35,345 bases of DNA, taken from assembly GCA_016791205.1 (NCBI GenBank), contig JAEUNH010000011.1:1-35345 (forward strand), written 5' to 3'. The notes under the pieces were generated by a model. It was not told the DNA's origin. It was given only the letters and a program-made list of their open reading frames with translations, and made no database searches. The stretch is from Rhodocyclaceae bacterium (GTDB lineage: Bacteria; Pseudomonadota; Gammaproteobacteria; Burkholderiales; Rhodocyclaceae). Each line of letters begins with the position of its first letter. Position 1 is the stretch's first letter. Made by a program: the position numbers and the translations under genes. Shown in pieces: positions 1-8,246 of this stretch.

Positions 1-552
1 GTCGACGCATTTCCAGATCAGGCCCCAGGCTTCGGCCTGCTCGGCGCCGAGCCGCTCGCCGGTCAGCGCCAGCCCCAGGGCCCGGGCCGTGCCGGCCAGG
101 CGGGGCAGGAAATAGGACCCGCCGCAGTCCTGGGCGAGGCCGAGCTTGCAGAAGGCCTGGATGAAGACCGCGGAGCGGGCGGCCAGGACGATGTCGCAGG
201 CCAGCGCGAGGTTGGCGCCGGCGCCGGCGGCCGGGCCGTTGACCGCGGCGATCACTGGCAGGGGCAGGCTGCGCAGTCCGAGCACCAGCGGCTTGTAGAA
301 ACTGTCGATGGATTCGCCCAGATCGGGGGGTGGCGCGCCCGGCCCCGTCACCCGCTCGGCCAGATCCTGCCCGGTGCAGAATGCCCGGCCGCTGCCGGTG
401 AGGATCAGGGCATGGGCCCCGCGCTCGGCCACCGTGGCCACGGCGGCCAGAAGCTCGGCACGCATGGCGGCATCGATGCTGTTCAGCCGCTCGGGCCGAT
501 TCAGCGTCAGACGGGCAATGCCGTTGCGCCATTCCTCCAGTACGGGATTCAT
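1..552 (-). CDS. paaG: PaaG-like 1,2-epoxyphenylacetyl-CoA isomerase (crotonase family), 3' end outside window
   Basis: This is a crotonase-fold enzyme that by family isomerises ring-1,2-epoxyphenylacetyl-CoA to the oxepin in aerobic phenylacetate degradation. The first 184 residues are visible, out of about 260 in the family. The translation starts MNPVLEEW and contains LNRPERLNS, the oxyanion-hole stretches AFCTGQDL (about 58-65) and GPAAGAGA (about 106-113), and the acidic residue D142 in GLAQDCGGS. That last motif closely matches E. coli PaaG as I remember it and separates it from plain enoyl-CoA hydratases. The start is the ATG at 552-550. The reading frame runs off position 1 without a stop. 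It is divergent from paaY, which supports the pathway. The rest of the paa genes presumably lie to the left. Confidence 0.88.
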   Translation of the reverse strand, partial: MNPVLEEWRNGIARLTLNRPERLNSIDAAMRAELLAAVATVAERGAHALILTGSGRAFCTGQDLAERVTGPGAPPPDLGESIDSFYKPLVLGLRSLPLPVIAAVNGPAAGAGANLALACDIVLAARSAVFIQAFCKLGLAQDCGGSYFLPRLAGTARALGLALTGERLGAEQAEAWGLIWKCVD

Positions 553-667
553 AAGCGGTTGATGTGATACAAAATACTGGAACAGTAAAAATGTATGTAT
601 CGTTTTACAAGCCTGGCGCCATGCTACATAATTCAGCTGTGACGCACAACATGCAACATTATTCCTT
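553..667. promoter_or_regulatory. Divergent paaG/paaY promoter region with a short palindrome
   Basis: This 115-nt AT-rich spacer separates two divergently transcribed phenylacetate genes and must hold both promoters. A perfect inverted repeat, TACTGgaaCAGTA, lies at 575-587 and could be an operator for a phenylacetyl-CoA-responsive repressor. I cannot assign it to a PaaX- or PaaR-type site. No clean -35/-10 pair stands out. There is no good Shine-Dalgarno sequence in front of paaY. Confidence 0.5.
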
Positions 668-1306
668 ATGGTGAAGGTCTATTCGATCGAGGGCGTAACC
701 CCGGTGGTGCACCCGGACAGCTATGTCCATCCCTCGGCGGTGATCATCGGCGACGTGGTCATCGGGCCAGACTGCTACATCGGGCCGAATGCCTGCCTGC
801 GCGGCGATTTCGGCCGCATCCTCATCGAGCGCGGCGTGAACGTGCAGGACTGTTGCGTCGTCCATGGCTTCCCGGAGCGCGACACGGTGGTCGAGGAGAA
901 CGGCCACATCGGCCATGGCGCGGTGCTGCATTGCTGCCGCATTGGCCGCAACGCCCTGGTCGGCATGAACGCCGTGGTGATGGACAAGGCCGAAGTGGGC
1001 GAGGCATCGATCGTGGCGGCGATGGCCTTCGTCAAGGCCGGCACGCAGGTGCCGCCGCGAAGCCTGGTGGCCGGCATCCCCGCCCGGGTGATGCGCGTCC
1101 TGACGGAACAGGAAATGGCCTGGAAGACGGAAGGCACGCTGCTCTACCAGGACCTGGCCCGTCGCTCCATGGCCACCATGGCCGAGACCGAGGCCCTGAC
1201 CGAGGTCGAGGTTGGCCGCAAGCGCATCGTCCTGCCGGACATCAAGCCGCTGATCGAGGCCAAGGCGGAGTGGGCCGACGCGGTCGGCGACCTCCCCGAA
1301 GAATAG
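668..1306 (+). CDS. paaY: PaaY, hexapeptide-repeat thioesterase/gamma-carbonic-anhydrase-like protein
   Basis: This 212-residue left-handed beta-helix protein belongs to the gamma-carbonic anhydrase superfamily. By family it is the PaaY thioesterase that hydrolyses dead-end CoA esters arising in phenylacetate breakdown. Hexapeptide repeats run from about residue 12 to 130. The likely metal ligands are H66 (VVHGFPE) and the H83-x4-H88 pair (GHGAVLH), as in gamma-carbonic anhydrases. The stretch LRGDFGRI and the C-terminal EVEVGRKRIVLPD are shared with E. coli PaaY as I recall it, and the length is normal for PaaY (about 200). The start is ATG at 668; GTG at 671 is an alternative, and neither has a strong ribosome-binding site. 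It is divergent from paaG. Confidence 0.93.
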   Translation: MVKVYSIEGVTPVVHPDSYVHPSAVIIGDVVIGPDCYIGPNACLRGDFGRILIERGVNVQDCCVVHGFPERDTVVEENGHIGHGAVLHCCRIGRNALVGMNAVVMDKAEVGEASIVAAMAFVKAGTQVPPRSLVAGIPARVMRVLTEQEMAWKTEGTLLYQDLARRSMATMAETEALTEVEVGRKRIVLPDIKPLIEAKAEWADAVGDLPEE

Positions 1307-1351
1307 CCGCCGAATCGTCGCTCTGACGCCTGTTTTCCCTCTGAAGAAGGG

Positions 1352-1370
1352 TCATAATGTGATATTATGA
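1352..1370. promoter_or_regulatory. Perfect inverted repeat upstream of sucC
   Basis: TCATAATgtgatATTATGA has perfect 7-bp arms and a 5-nt centre. It lies 97 nt before the sucC start in the only sizeable gap between paaY and sucC. It is AT-rich in very GC-rich DNA. Both arms contain -10-like hexamers (CATAAT, TATTAT), so it could be an operator overlapping the sucC promoter. No clear -35 element is present and the binding protein is unknown. Confidence 0.45.
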
Positions 1371-1466
1371 CGAGCTCGATGAAACCTATGGCATTTCACT
1401 GCAAACGCCCCGTCCGACGGTGCGCGGTTCGGCCCCTTCTTCAGCATCAACCAGCAAGGAAACAGC

Positions 1467-2633
<1,167 letters not shown>

Positions 2634-2640
2634 GGAAGGA

Positions 2641-2734
2641 GCGTCGTCCGCCGGGCCGCCCCAAGGACGACGCAGTCAGCAACATGGAGCCGCGCAGCGG
2701 CGAACAATCGTCACTCCCTTCCTCGGGAAGGGAG
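2641..2734. repeat. Two-hairpin intergenic element between sucC and sucD
   Basis: The gap between sucC and sucD holds two perfect inverted repeats. One has arms GCGTCGTCC (2641-2649) and GGACGACGC (2665-2673) around a 15-nt loop. The other has arms CTCCCTTCC (2714-2722) and GGAAGGGAG (2726-2734) around a 3-nt loop. The second ends just before the purine-rich sucD ribosome-binding region. Neither is followed by a T-run, so these are not intrinsic terminators. It may be a dispersed REP-like mosaic element or an mRNA-processing or stability structure. Only a genome-wide search could tell. Confidence 0.55.
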
Positions 2735-2751
2735 AGGAGGGAAGGTAGTCT

Positions 2752-3639
2752 ATGAGCATTCTGATCAACAAGAACACCCGCGTCGTCACGCAGGGCATCA
2801 CCGGCAAGACCGGCCAATTCCACACCAAGATGAGCAGGGAGTACGCCAACGGCGCCAACTGCTACGTCGCCGGCGTGAATCCGAAGAAAGCCGGCGAGTC
2901 CTACGAGGGCATTCCCATCTTCGCCTCGGTGAAGGAAGCCAAGCAGCAGACCGGGGTCAACACTTCGGTCATCTACGTGCCGCCTCCCTTCGCCGCCGCG
3001 GCGATCTGGGAAGCGGTCGAGGCCGAACTCGACCTCGTCATCTGCATCACCGAGGGCATCCCGGTGCGCGACATGGTCGAGGTGAAGGACAAGATGCGCA
3101 AGGCCGGCTCGAAGACCGTGCTGTGCGGCCCGAACTGCCCCGGCATCATTACGCCGGAAGAAATCAAGATCGGCATCATGCCCGGCCACATCCACATGAA
3201 GGGCCGCATCGGCGTGGTGTCGCGCTCCGGCACCCTGACCTACGAGGCGGTGGGCCAGCTCTCCGACCTCAAGCTCGGCCAGTCGACGGCGGTGGGCATC
3301 GGCGGCGACCCGGTGAACGGCCTCAAGCACAAGGAGGTGCTGGAGCTGTTCATGAACGATCCCGACACCGACGCCGTCATCATGATTGGCGAGATCGGCG
3401 GTTCCGACGAAGAAGCTGCCGCCGAGTGGTACGCCAAGGAATGCAAGAACAAGAAGCCGGTGGTCGGCTTCATCGCCGGCGTCACCGCGCCCCCGGGCAA
3501 GCGCATGGGTCATGCCGGTGCCATCATCTCCGGCGGCAAGGGCACGGCCCAGGAGAAGCTGGCGGTGATGGAGGCCTGCGGCATCAAGACCACCAAGAAC
3601 CCGGCCGAGATGGGCAAATTGCTCAAGTCCGTGCTCTGA
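2752..3639 (+). CDS. sucD: Succinyl-CoA ligase subunit alpha
   Basis: This is the alpha subunit of succinyl-CoA synthetase, carrying the CoA-binding Rossmann domain and the histidine that is transiently phosphorylated. It has 295 residues, a little longer than E. coli SucD. The N-terminus has the CoA-binding stretch [13 protein letters not shown] (about 14-26). GPNCPGII and [10 protein letters not shown] follow in the ligase domain. The phosphorylated histidine is H254 in [12 protein letters not shown]. The start is ATG at 2752, after a GGAGGGAAGG-type ribosome-binding site. It forms the alpha2beta2 or alphabeta enzyme with SucC. Confidence 0.97.
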   Translation: MSILINKNTRVVTQGITGKTGQFHTKMSREYANGANCYVAGVNPKKAGESYEGIPIFASVKEAKQQTGVNTSVIYVPPPFAAAAIWEAVEAELDLVICITEGIPVRDMVEVKDKMRKAGSKTVLCGPNCPGIITPEEIKIGIMPGHIHMKGRIGVVSRSGTLTYEAVGQLSDLKLGQSTAVGIGGDPVNGLKHKEVLELFMNDPDTDAVIMIGEIGGSDEEAAAEWYAKECKNKKPVVGFIAGVTAPPGKRMGHAGAIISGGKGTAQEKLAVMEACGIKTTKNPAEMGKLLKSVL

Positions 3640-3663
3640 CCGTTTCCGCCCCTGGCACCACCC

Positions 3664-3690
3664 AGCGCCGCCGTTCAGGCGGCGCTGTCG
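3664..3690 (+). terminator. Stem-loop after sucD, probable terminator
   Basis: Perfect 9-bp arms AGCGCCGCC (3664-3672) and GGCGGCGCT (3678-3686) enclose a 5-nt loop, 24 nt after the sucD stop. The tail is gtcgttt, a weak U-tract, so termination may be incomplete or factor-assisted. It separates the sucCD unit from the signalling operon. Confidence 0.55.
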
Positions 3691-3722
3691 TTTACACCTC
3701 CCGTCCCACCCGTCAGAAATAT

Positions 3723-3813
3723 TTGACTGTCTTCATGTTTCTTTGTAAGAATTACAATTAAATTGCTGTTTCTACGTGAGTTGGCCGGGTTTATGTAGGG
3801 TATTCGTAGGGTA
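3723..3813 (+). promoter_or_regulatory. Candidate promoter/operator region of the signalling operon
   Basis: The 298-nt gap from 3640 to 3937 is the most AT-rich part of the first half of the window. It contains TTGACT (3723-3728), a good -35 match. Downstream is a perfect dyad TTGTAAgaaTTACAA (3743-3757) whose right arm includes TACAAT, a -10-like hexamer at 3753-3758. The 24-nt spacing between these elements is too long for a standard promoter; TAAGAA at 17 nt is a poorer match. Further on, GTAGGGTA occurs twice as a direct repeat (3795-3802 and 3806-3813, 11-nt period), a pattern often seen for dimeric activators on one face of DNA. I see no gene in this gap. Confidence 0.4.
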
Positions 3814-3937
3814 ATTCCTTGCCGCCCGTAGTTCGTGCATCAAGCCCTGCCGGGGCGTTTTGCCGTTTAGGGCAATGCCTTGCAGCAGGGCCGCTTCTCC
3901 AATAAAGACAACATTCTGCAGGAGAGGACAGCGCAGC

Positions 3938-6523
3938 GTGTCAAAGACTTTCTGGAAAACCGACTGGTTCATCGGCGTGGTCGTGAGCCTGGTCATGCTC
4001 TTCGCGGGCGGCGGCGAATTGCTGCAGAGCCTGGAGCGCAAGGCCTACGATCTGGGCGTCGGCGCCGTGTCGCGGACGCCCAGCGACAGGGTCGCCGTCA
4101 TCGCCATCGACAAGCCCAGCATCGACAACCTCGGTCGCTGGCCCTGGTCGCGCGAAGTGCATGCCAAGATGATCGAGGGCTTGACGGCCGCCAAGGCCAA
4201 GGTCATCGCCTCGTCGGTTTTCTTCTCCGAGCCCCAGCTCGATCCGGGGCTGGCCTACATCAACAAGCTGATCGAACTCTACGGCCAGGCCGGCGGCGCG
4301 CCGCTGACCGGCGCCCCTGAAGCCCTGGCGGCGCAACTGCCGCCCCTGGGCCAATTCGGTCCCTTGCTGGCCGAGGCCGAACAGAAGCTGAACACCGACC
4401 GGCGCATGGGCGAGGCGGTGGCCAAGGCCGGCAACGTCGTGCTGCCGATGCTGTTCCGCCTGGGCGAGCCGCGCGGCCGGCCGGACAAGCCGCTGCCCGA
4501 TTACATCAAGAAGAACGCCATCAGCCAGGTCGAGAAGGGCGAGGACGCGCCGCTGCTGACCTCGGACGTCGAGGCGCCGGTAGTGCCGTCGCTCGGTGCC
4601 GGGGCGGCCGCCATCGGCCACCTCAACGTCAATCCGGACGTGGACGGCGGCATCCGCACCGAGCCGCTGGTGCTGGCCCACTTCAACGAGATCTACCCCT
4701 CGCTTTCGCTGATGATCGCGGCCAAGTACCTCAACCTCGGCGTCGCCGACATCAAGGTCAAGCTGAGCGACTCGGTGCGGCTGGGGAATCTGAAGATCGG
4801 CACCGATCCGGTCATGCAGATGAACACCTTCTTCTACAAGGATGTCGACGGCAAGCCGGCCTTCCAGGTGGATTCCTTCTTCGACGTGGCCAGCGGCAAG
4901 ATCCCACTCGACAAGTACAAGGACAAGATCGTGCTGATCGGCCCGACGGCGGCCGGCATCGGCAGCATCTTCGTCACCCCGGTGTCGCCGGCCATGCCGG
5001 CGGTGCTGATGCAGGCCCACACCGTCTCGAGCATCCTGCAGGAGCATTTCTTCGTCGTGCCGACCTGGGGCTGGATGGTCGAGCGCCTGGCTTTCCTGCT
5101 GGTCGCTGCCTACCTGATCGGGCTGCTGCCGCGCCTCAAGGCCGGCATGGGCGCCGGGGTGACGGCCGGCCTGCTGGTGCTGCTGGTGGCGGCGCATTTC
5201 GTGCTGATGACGACCCAGCTGATGTGGCTGCAGCTGATGGTGCCGGCAACCCTGCTGCTGGTCGGCCATGCGCTGCTGACCACCAAGCGCTTCCTGGTCA
5301 CCGAGCGCGGCAAGGAGAAGTCGGAGGCCGAGTCGGCCGAGTCGAACCGCATGCTCGGCCTGGCCTTCCAGGGACAGGGCCAGCTCGACATGGCCTTCGA
5401 CAAGTTCCGCAAGTGCCCGATGGACAATGCGGTCATGGAGAACCTCTACAACCTGGCGCTCGATTTCGAGCGCAAGCGCCAGTTCAACAAGGCCGAGTCG
5501 GTGTTCCGCTACATGGCCGACTTCAATCCCAAGTTCCGCGACCTGGAGCAGAAGCTGAGCCGCGCCAAGGCCATGTCCGAGACGGTGATCCTGGGCGGTG
5601 GCGGCGGTCGCACCAGCGCCCAGGGCACCATGATCCTCGAGGGCGGCCAGGTCGAAAAGCCGATGCTGGGCCGCTACCAGGTGGAGAAGGAGCTGGGCAA
5701 GGGCGCCATGGGGGTGGTGTACCTCGGCCGCGACCCGAAGATCAACCGGGTGGTGGCGATCAAGACCATGGCGCTGTCGCAGGAGTTCGAGGAGGACGAG
5801 CTGAAGGACGTCAAGGAACGCTTCTTCCGCGAGGCCGAGACGGCCGGCCGCCTCAACCATCCGAACATCGTGACGATTTTCGACGCCGGCGAAGAGCACG
5901 ACCTGGCCTACATCGCCATGGAGTTCCTCAAGGGCAAGGACCTGGTGCCTTACACCAAGGCCGGCAACCTGATGCCGCTGGCCAAGGCGATGGACGTTGT
6001 CGCCCGCGTCGCCGACGCGCTGGCCTACGCCCACCAGAACAGCGTGGTGCATCGCGACATCAAGCCGGCCAACATCATGTACGAGCCGGAGTCGGATGCG
6101 GTGAAGGTGACCGACTTCGGCATCGCCCGGATCACCGATTCCTCGAAGACCAAGACCGGCATGGTGCTGGGCACCCCCAGCTACATGTCGCCCGAGCAGC
6201 TGGCCGGCAAGAAGATCGACGGCCGCTCGGACCTGTTCTCGCTCGGCGTCATGCTGTTCCAGATGACGTGCGGCAAGCTGCCCTTCGAGGGCGAATCGAT
6301 GGCCCAGCTGATGTTCAAGATCGCCAACGAGCCGCATCCGCACATCCGCGAGGTGAATCCGCAGGTTCCCGAGTGCCTGGCGGCGATCGTCGACCGGGCG
6401 CTGGCCAAGGACAACGCGCAGCGCTACCAGACCGGCGCAGAGATGGCGGCCGACCTGCGCGCTTGCATGGGGCTGAGCAGCGGCGCGACCGGCGCCTCGC
6501 CCCAGGTCGATTTCAATCTCTGA
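3938..6523 (+). CDS. CHASE2-domain receptor Ser/Thr protein kinase
   Basis: This membrane-bound eukaryotic-like Ser/Thr kinase has 861 residues. Order: an N-terminal membrane segment (about 8-25), an extracytoplasmic CHASE2 sensor domain (about 35-370), three clustered membrane helices (about 380-445), a TPR-like linker (about 470-545), and the kinase domain (about 577-840). Kinase motifs are GKGAMGVVY, VVAIKTM (about 605), HRDIKPANIMY (about 704), DFGIARI (about 725) and GTPSYMSPEQL, so it should be active. Two similar threonine motifs, ETVIL (T549) and GTMIL (T564), sit in the juxtamembrane linker. I chose the GTG at 3938 because AGGAGAGGA precedes it at good spacing; the frame is open back to ATG 3860. 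It is the first gene of an eight-gene run, followed by its likely phosphatase. Confidence 0.93.
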   Translation: MSKTFWKTDWFIGVVVSLVMLFAGGGELLQSLERKAYDLGVGAVSRTPSDRVAVIAIDKPSIDNLGRWPWSREVHAKMIEGLTAAKAKVIASSVFFSEPQLDPGLAYINKLIELYGQAGGAPLTGAPEALAAQLPPLGQFGPLLAEAEQKLNTDRRMGEAVAKAGNVVLPMLFRLGEPRGRPDKPLPDYIKKNAISQVEKGEDAPLLTSDVEAPVVPSLGAGAAAIGHLNVNPDVDGGIRTEPLVLAHFNEIYPSLSLMIAAKYLNLGVADIKVKLSDSVRLGNLKIGTDPVMQMNTFFYKDVDGKPAFQVDSFFDVASGKIPLDKYKDKIVLIGPTAAGIGSIFVTPVSPAMPAVLMQAHTVSSILQEHFFVVPTWGWMVERLAFLLVAAYLIGLLPRLKAGMGAGVTAGLLVLLVAAHFVLMTTQLMWLQLMVPATLLLVGHALLTTKRFLVTERGKEKSEAESAESNRMLGLAFQGQGQLDMAFDKFRKCPMDNAVMENLYNLALDFERKRQFNKAESVFRYMADFNPKFRDLEQKLSRAKAMSETVILGGGGGRTSAQGTMILEGGQVEKPMLGRYQVEKELGKGAMGVVYLGRDPKINRVVAIKTMALSQEFEEDELKDVKERFFREAETAGRLNHPNIVTIFDAGEEHDLAYIAMEFLKGKDLVPYTKAGNLMPLAKAMDVVARVADALAYAHQNSVVHRDIKPANIMYEPESDAVKVTDFGIARITDSSKTKTGMVLGTPSYMSPEQLAGKKIDGRSDLFSLGVMLFQMTCGKLPFEGESMAQLMFKIANEPHPHIREVNPQVPECLAAIVDRALAKDNAQRYQTGAEMAADLRACMGLSSGATGASPQVDFNL

Positions 6524-6539
6524 GAGGGACGAGAGGAAG

Positions 6540-7361
6540 ATGGACCTCAGCCAGGCTCTGCAGATGGTCAGTCGCTCGGACGCGGGCATGGTGCGCTCGC
6601 ATAACGAGGACGCGGTGTTCATCAACGCGCCGATGGGCCTGGCCATCCTGGCCGACGGCATGGGCGGCTACAACGCCGGCGAGGTGGCGAGCGGAATGGC
6701 GACCACCCTGCTCGGCACCGAACTGGAAAAAGCCTTCCAGAAGACCGCGCCGCACCAGCAGGAGGCCTCCGGCAAGCTGCACTCCCATGTCGTGCTCGAG
6801 GCCGAGATCGCCCGCGCCAACACCGCCATCTACCAGGCCGCGCAAAGCCAGCCCCAGTACGCCGGCATGGGCACGACCCTGGTCACGGCGGTGTTCTACG
6901 ACAACATGATGACCGTTGCCCACATCGGCGATTCGCGGCTCTACCGCCTGCGCGGCGGCGAGTTCCAGGCCATCACCCGCGATCATTCCCTGTTGCAGGA
7001 GCAGATCGACAGCGGCATGATTACGGCCGAGGAGGCGCGCCACTCGCAGAACAAGAACCTGGTGACGCGGGCCCTGGGGGTGGATCCGGTGGTCGAGCCC
7101 GAGATCCGCGATTACGATACGATGCCGGGGGACGTCTACCTGCTGTGCTCCGACGGCCTCAACGACATGGTCGAGGACGAGGAGATCGCCCTGACCCTGC
7201 AGGCGCTCTCGGCCAACCTTGAACTGGCGGCGACGCAGCTGGTGCAGACCGCCAACGACAGCGGCGGCCGGGACAACGTGTCGGTGGTGCTGGTGCGCAT
7301 TTCGCGCGAATATCCGGCGGCGCGCAGCTGGTGGGCGCGCCTGCTGCAATGGTTCAGATGA
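6540..7361 (+). CDS. PP2C-family Ser/Thr phosphatase
   Basis: This is a soluble metal-dependent protein phosphatase of 273 residues, normal for the bacterial PP2C (Stp/PppA) family. It probably reverses the phosphorylation made by the upstream kinase. Visible motifs are RSHNEDAVF, LADGMGGYNAGE (metal-binding Asp), GMGTTLV, HIGDSRLYRLR, the CSDGLND block and GGRDNVSVVL. All PP2C metal-coordinating aspartates appear present. The C-terminus (about 262-273) is rich in Trp and Arg and could touch the membrane. The start is ATG at 6540, 16 nt after the kinase stop, with an AGAGG ribosome-binding site. The kinase-phosphatase-FHA order recalls type VI secretion regulators, but no T6SS structural gene is in the window. 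Confidence 0.95.
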   Translation: MDLSQALQMVSRSDAGMVRSHNEDAVFINAPMGLAILADGMGGYNAGEVASGMATTLLGTELEKAFQKTAPHQQEASGKLHSHVVLEAEIARANTAIYQAAQSQPQYAGMGTTLVTAVFYDNMMTVAHIGDSRLYRLRGGEFQAITRDHSLLQEQIDSGMITAEEARHSQNKNLVTRALGVDPVVEPEIRDYDTMPGDVYLLCSDGLNDMVEDEEIALTLQALSANLELAATQLVQTANDSGGRDNVSVVLVRISREYPAARSWWARLLQWFR

Positions 7362-7381
7362 CTTGACGGGAAGGACGCAAC

Positions 7382-8137
7382 ATGGCTGCTAAGCTGATCC
7401 TAAGCATGGACGGGCTGGTGCTCAAGGAAATTCCGCTGACCAAGGAGCGGACGACCATCGGGCGCAAGCCGCACAACGACATTCAGATCGACAACCTGGC
7501 CATCAGCGGCGAGCATTCGGTGATCGTGACGATCCTCAACGATTCCTTCCTCGAGGACCTGAACAGCACCAACGGCACCTACGTCAACGGCCAGCCGATC
7601 AAGAAGCATTTCCTGCAGAACAGCGATGTCATCGAGCTGGGCAAGTACAAGCTCAAGTACCTCAACGAGACGCCTTCGCAGACCACCGCCGCCGATTTCG
7701 AGAAGACCATGGTGCTGCGGCCCGACCTGATGAAGAAGACGGCGGAGCAGACCGCGGCCAAGGCCGTCTCGCCGACCGACACCCAGGTCGGCATGAAGGC
7801 CATCGACACCCATACCAACGTGGCCCCGCCGCCGCAGGCCGCCGCACCGGCGGCGGCCCCTGCCGCGGCGCAGGTCAGCGGGGCGATCCAGATCCTCACC
7901 GGCGCCAATGCCGGCAAGGAGCTGGAATTGACCAAGAACCTCACCACGCTCGGCAAACCGGGTGTCCAGGTCGCCGTCATCACCCGCCGGCCGCACGGCT
8001 ATTTCATCACCCACGTCGAGGGCGCCAACTTCCCGGTGGTCAACGGCGCCACCCTGGATGCCCATCCGCGGGAGCTGAAGGACCATGACGTGATCGAACT
8101 GGCCGGCGTGAAGATGGAGTTCTTCGTCAAGGGCTGA
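7382..8137 (+). CDS. FHA-domain phosphothreonine-binding protein (two FHA-like domains)
   Basis: This is a cytoplasmic adaptor of 251 residues. Residues about 1-95 form a canonical FHA domain with TIGRKPHNDI, SGEHSVI and LNSTNGTYVNG, the phosphothreonine-recognition residues of the family. A linker rich in Ala and Pro (about 130-165) leads to a second FHA-like domain (about 167-251). That domain keeps the fold pattern (TLGKPG, VVNGATL, DVIELAGVKMEF) but lacks the GR and SxxH recognition residues, so it probably does not bind phosphothreonine. A threonine motif EKTMVL (T109) between the domains resembles the linker motifs of the kinase and may be its target. It probably reads out kinase activity. 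It starts at ATG 7382, 20 nt after the phosphatase. Confidence 0.93.
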   Translation: MAAKLILSMDGLVLKEIPLTKERTTIGRKPHNDIQIDNLAISGEHSVIVTILNDSFLEDLNSTNGTYVNGQPIKKHFLQNSDVIELGKYKLKYLNETPSQTTAADFEKTMVLRPDLMKKTAEQTAAKAVSPTDTQVGMKAIDTHTNVAPPPQAAAPAAAPAAAQVSGAIQILTGANAGKELELTKNLTTLGKPGVQVAVITRRPHGYFITHVEGANFPVVNGATLDAHPRELKDHDVIELAGVKMEFFVKG

Positions 8138-8246
8138 GCGGGTCGTCGACAAACGCGGCGGCGCTGCAGCGTGATTTAATTCCTGCCGCCGCCAGGCGAA
8201 ACTCCCTAGAATTCCCCTTCCAGGGATGGCCAGAAAGGGAGCGGTT

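Noticed and set aside
2714..2734. The sucC-sucD hairpin as an intrinsic terminator
   Set aside because: No T-run follows; the sequence runs straight into the purine-rich sucD ribosome-binding site.
3772..4041. An 89-codon minus-strand frame over the kinase 5' region
   Set aside because: No ribosome-binding site or family resemblance, and it overlaps the likely promoter region and the kinase start.
3941..6661. A 906-codon open frame on the minus strand opposite the kinase
   Set aside because: It is a shadow: composition is dominated by Leu, Arg, Gly, His and Gln with no domain pattern, as expected opposite a high-GC gene with clear kinase motifs.
3938..8137. Reading the kinase-phosphatase-FHA trio as type VI secretion regulators (PpkA/PppA/Fha)
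   Set aside because: No Tss component is present in the window. The trio continues into cAMP, c-di-GMP and pilus ATPase genes instead.
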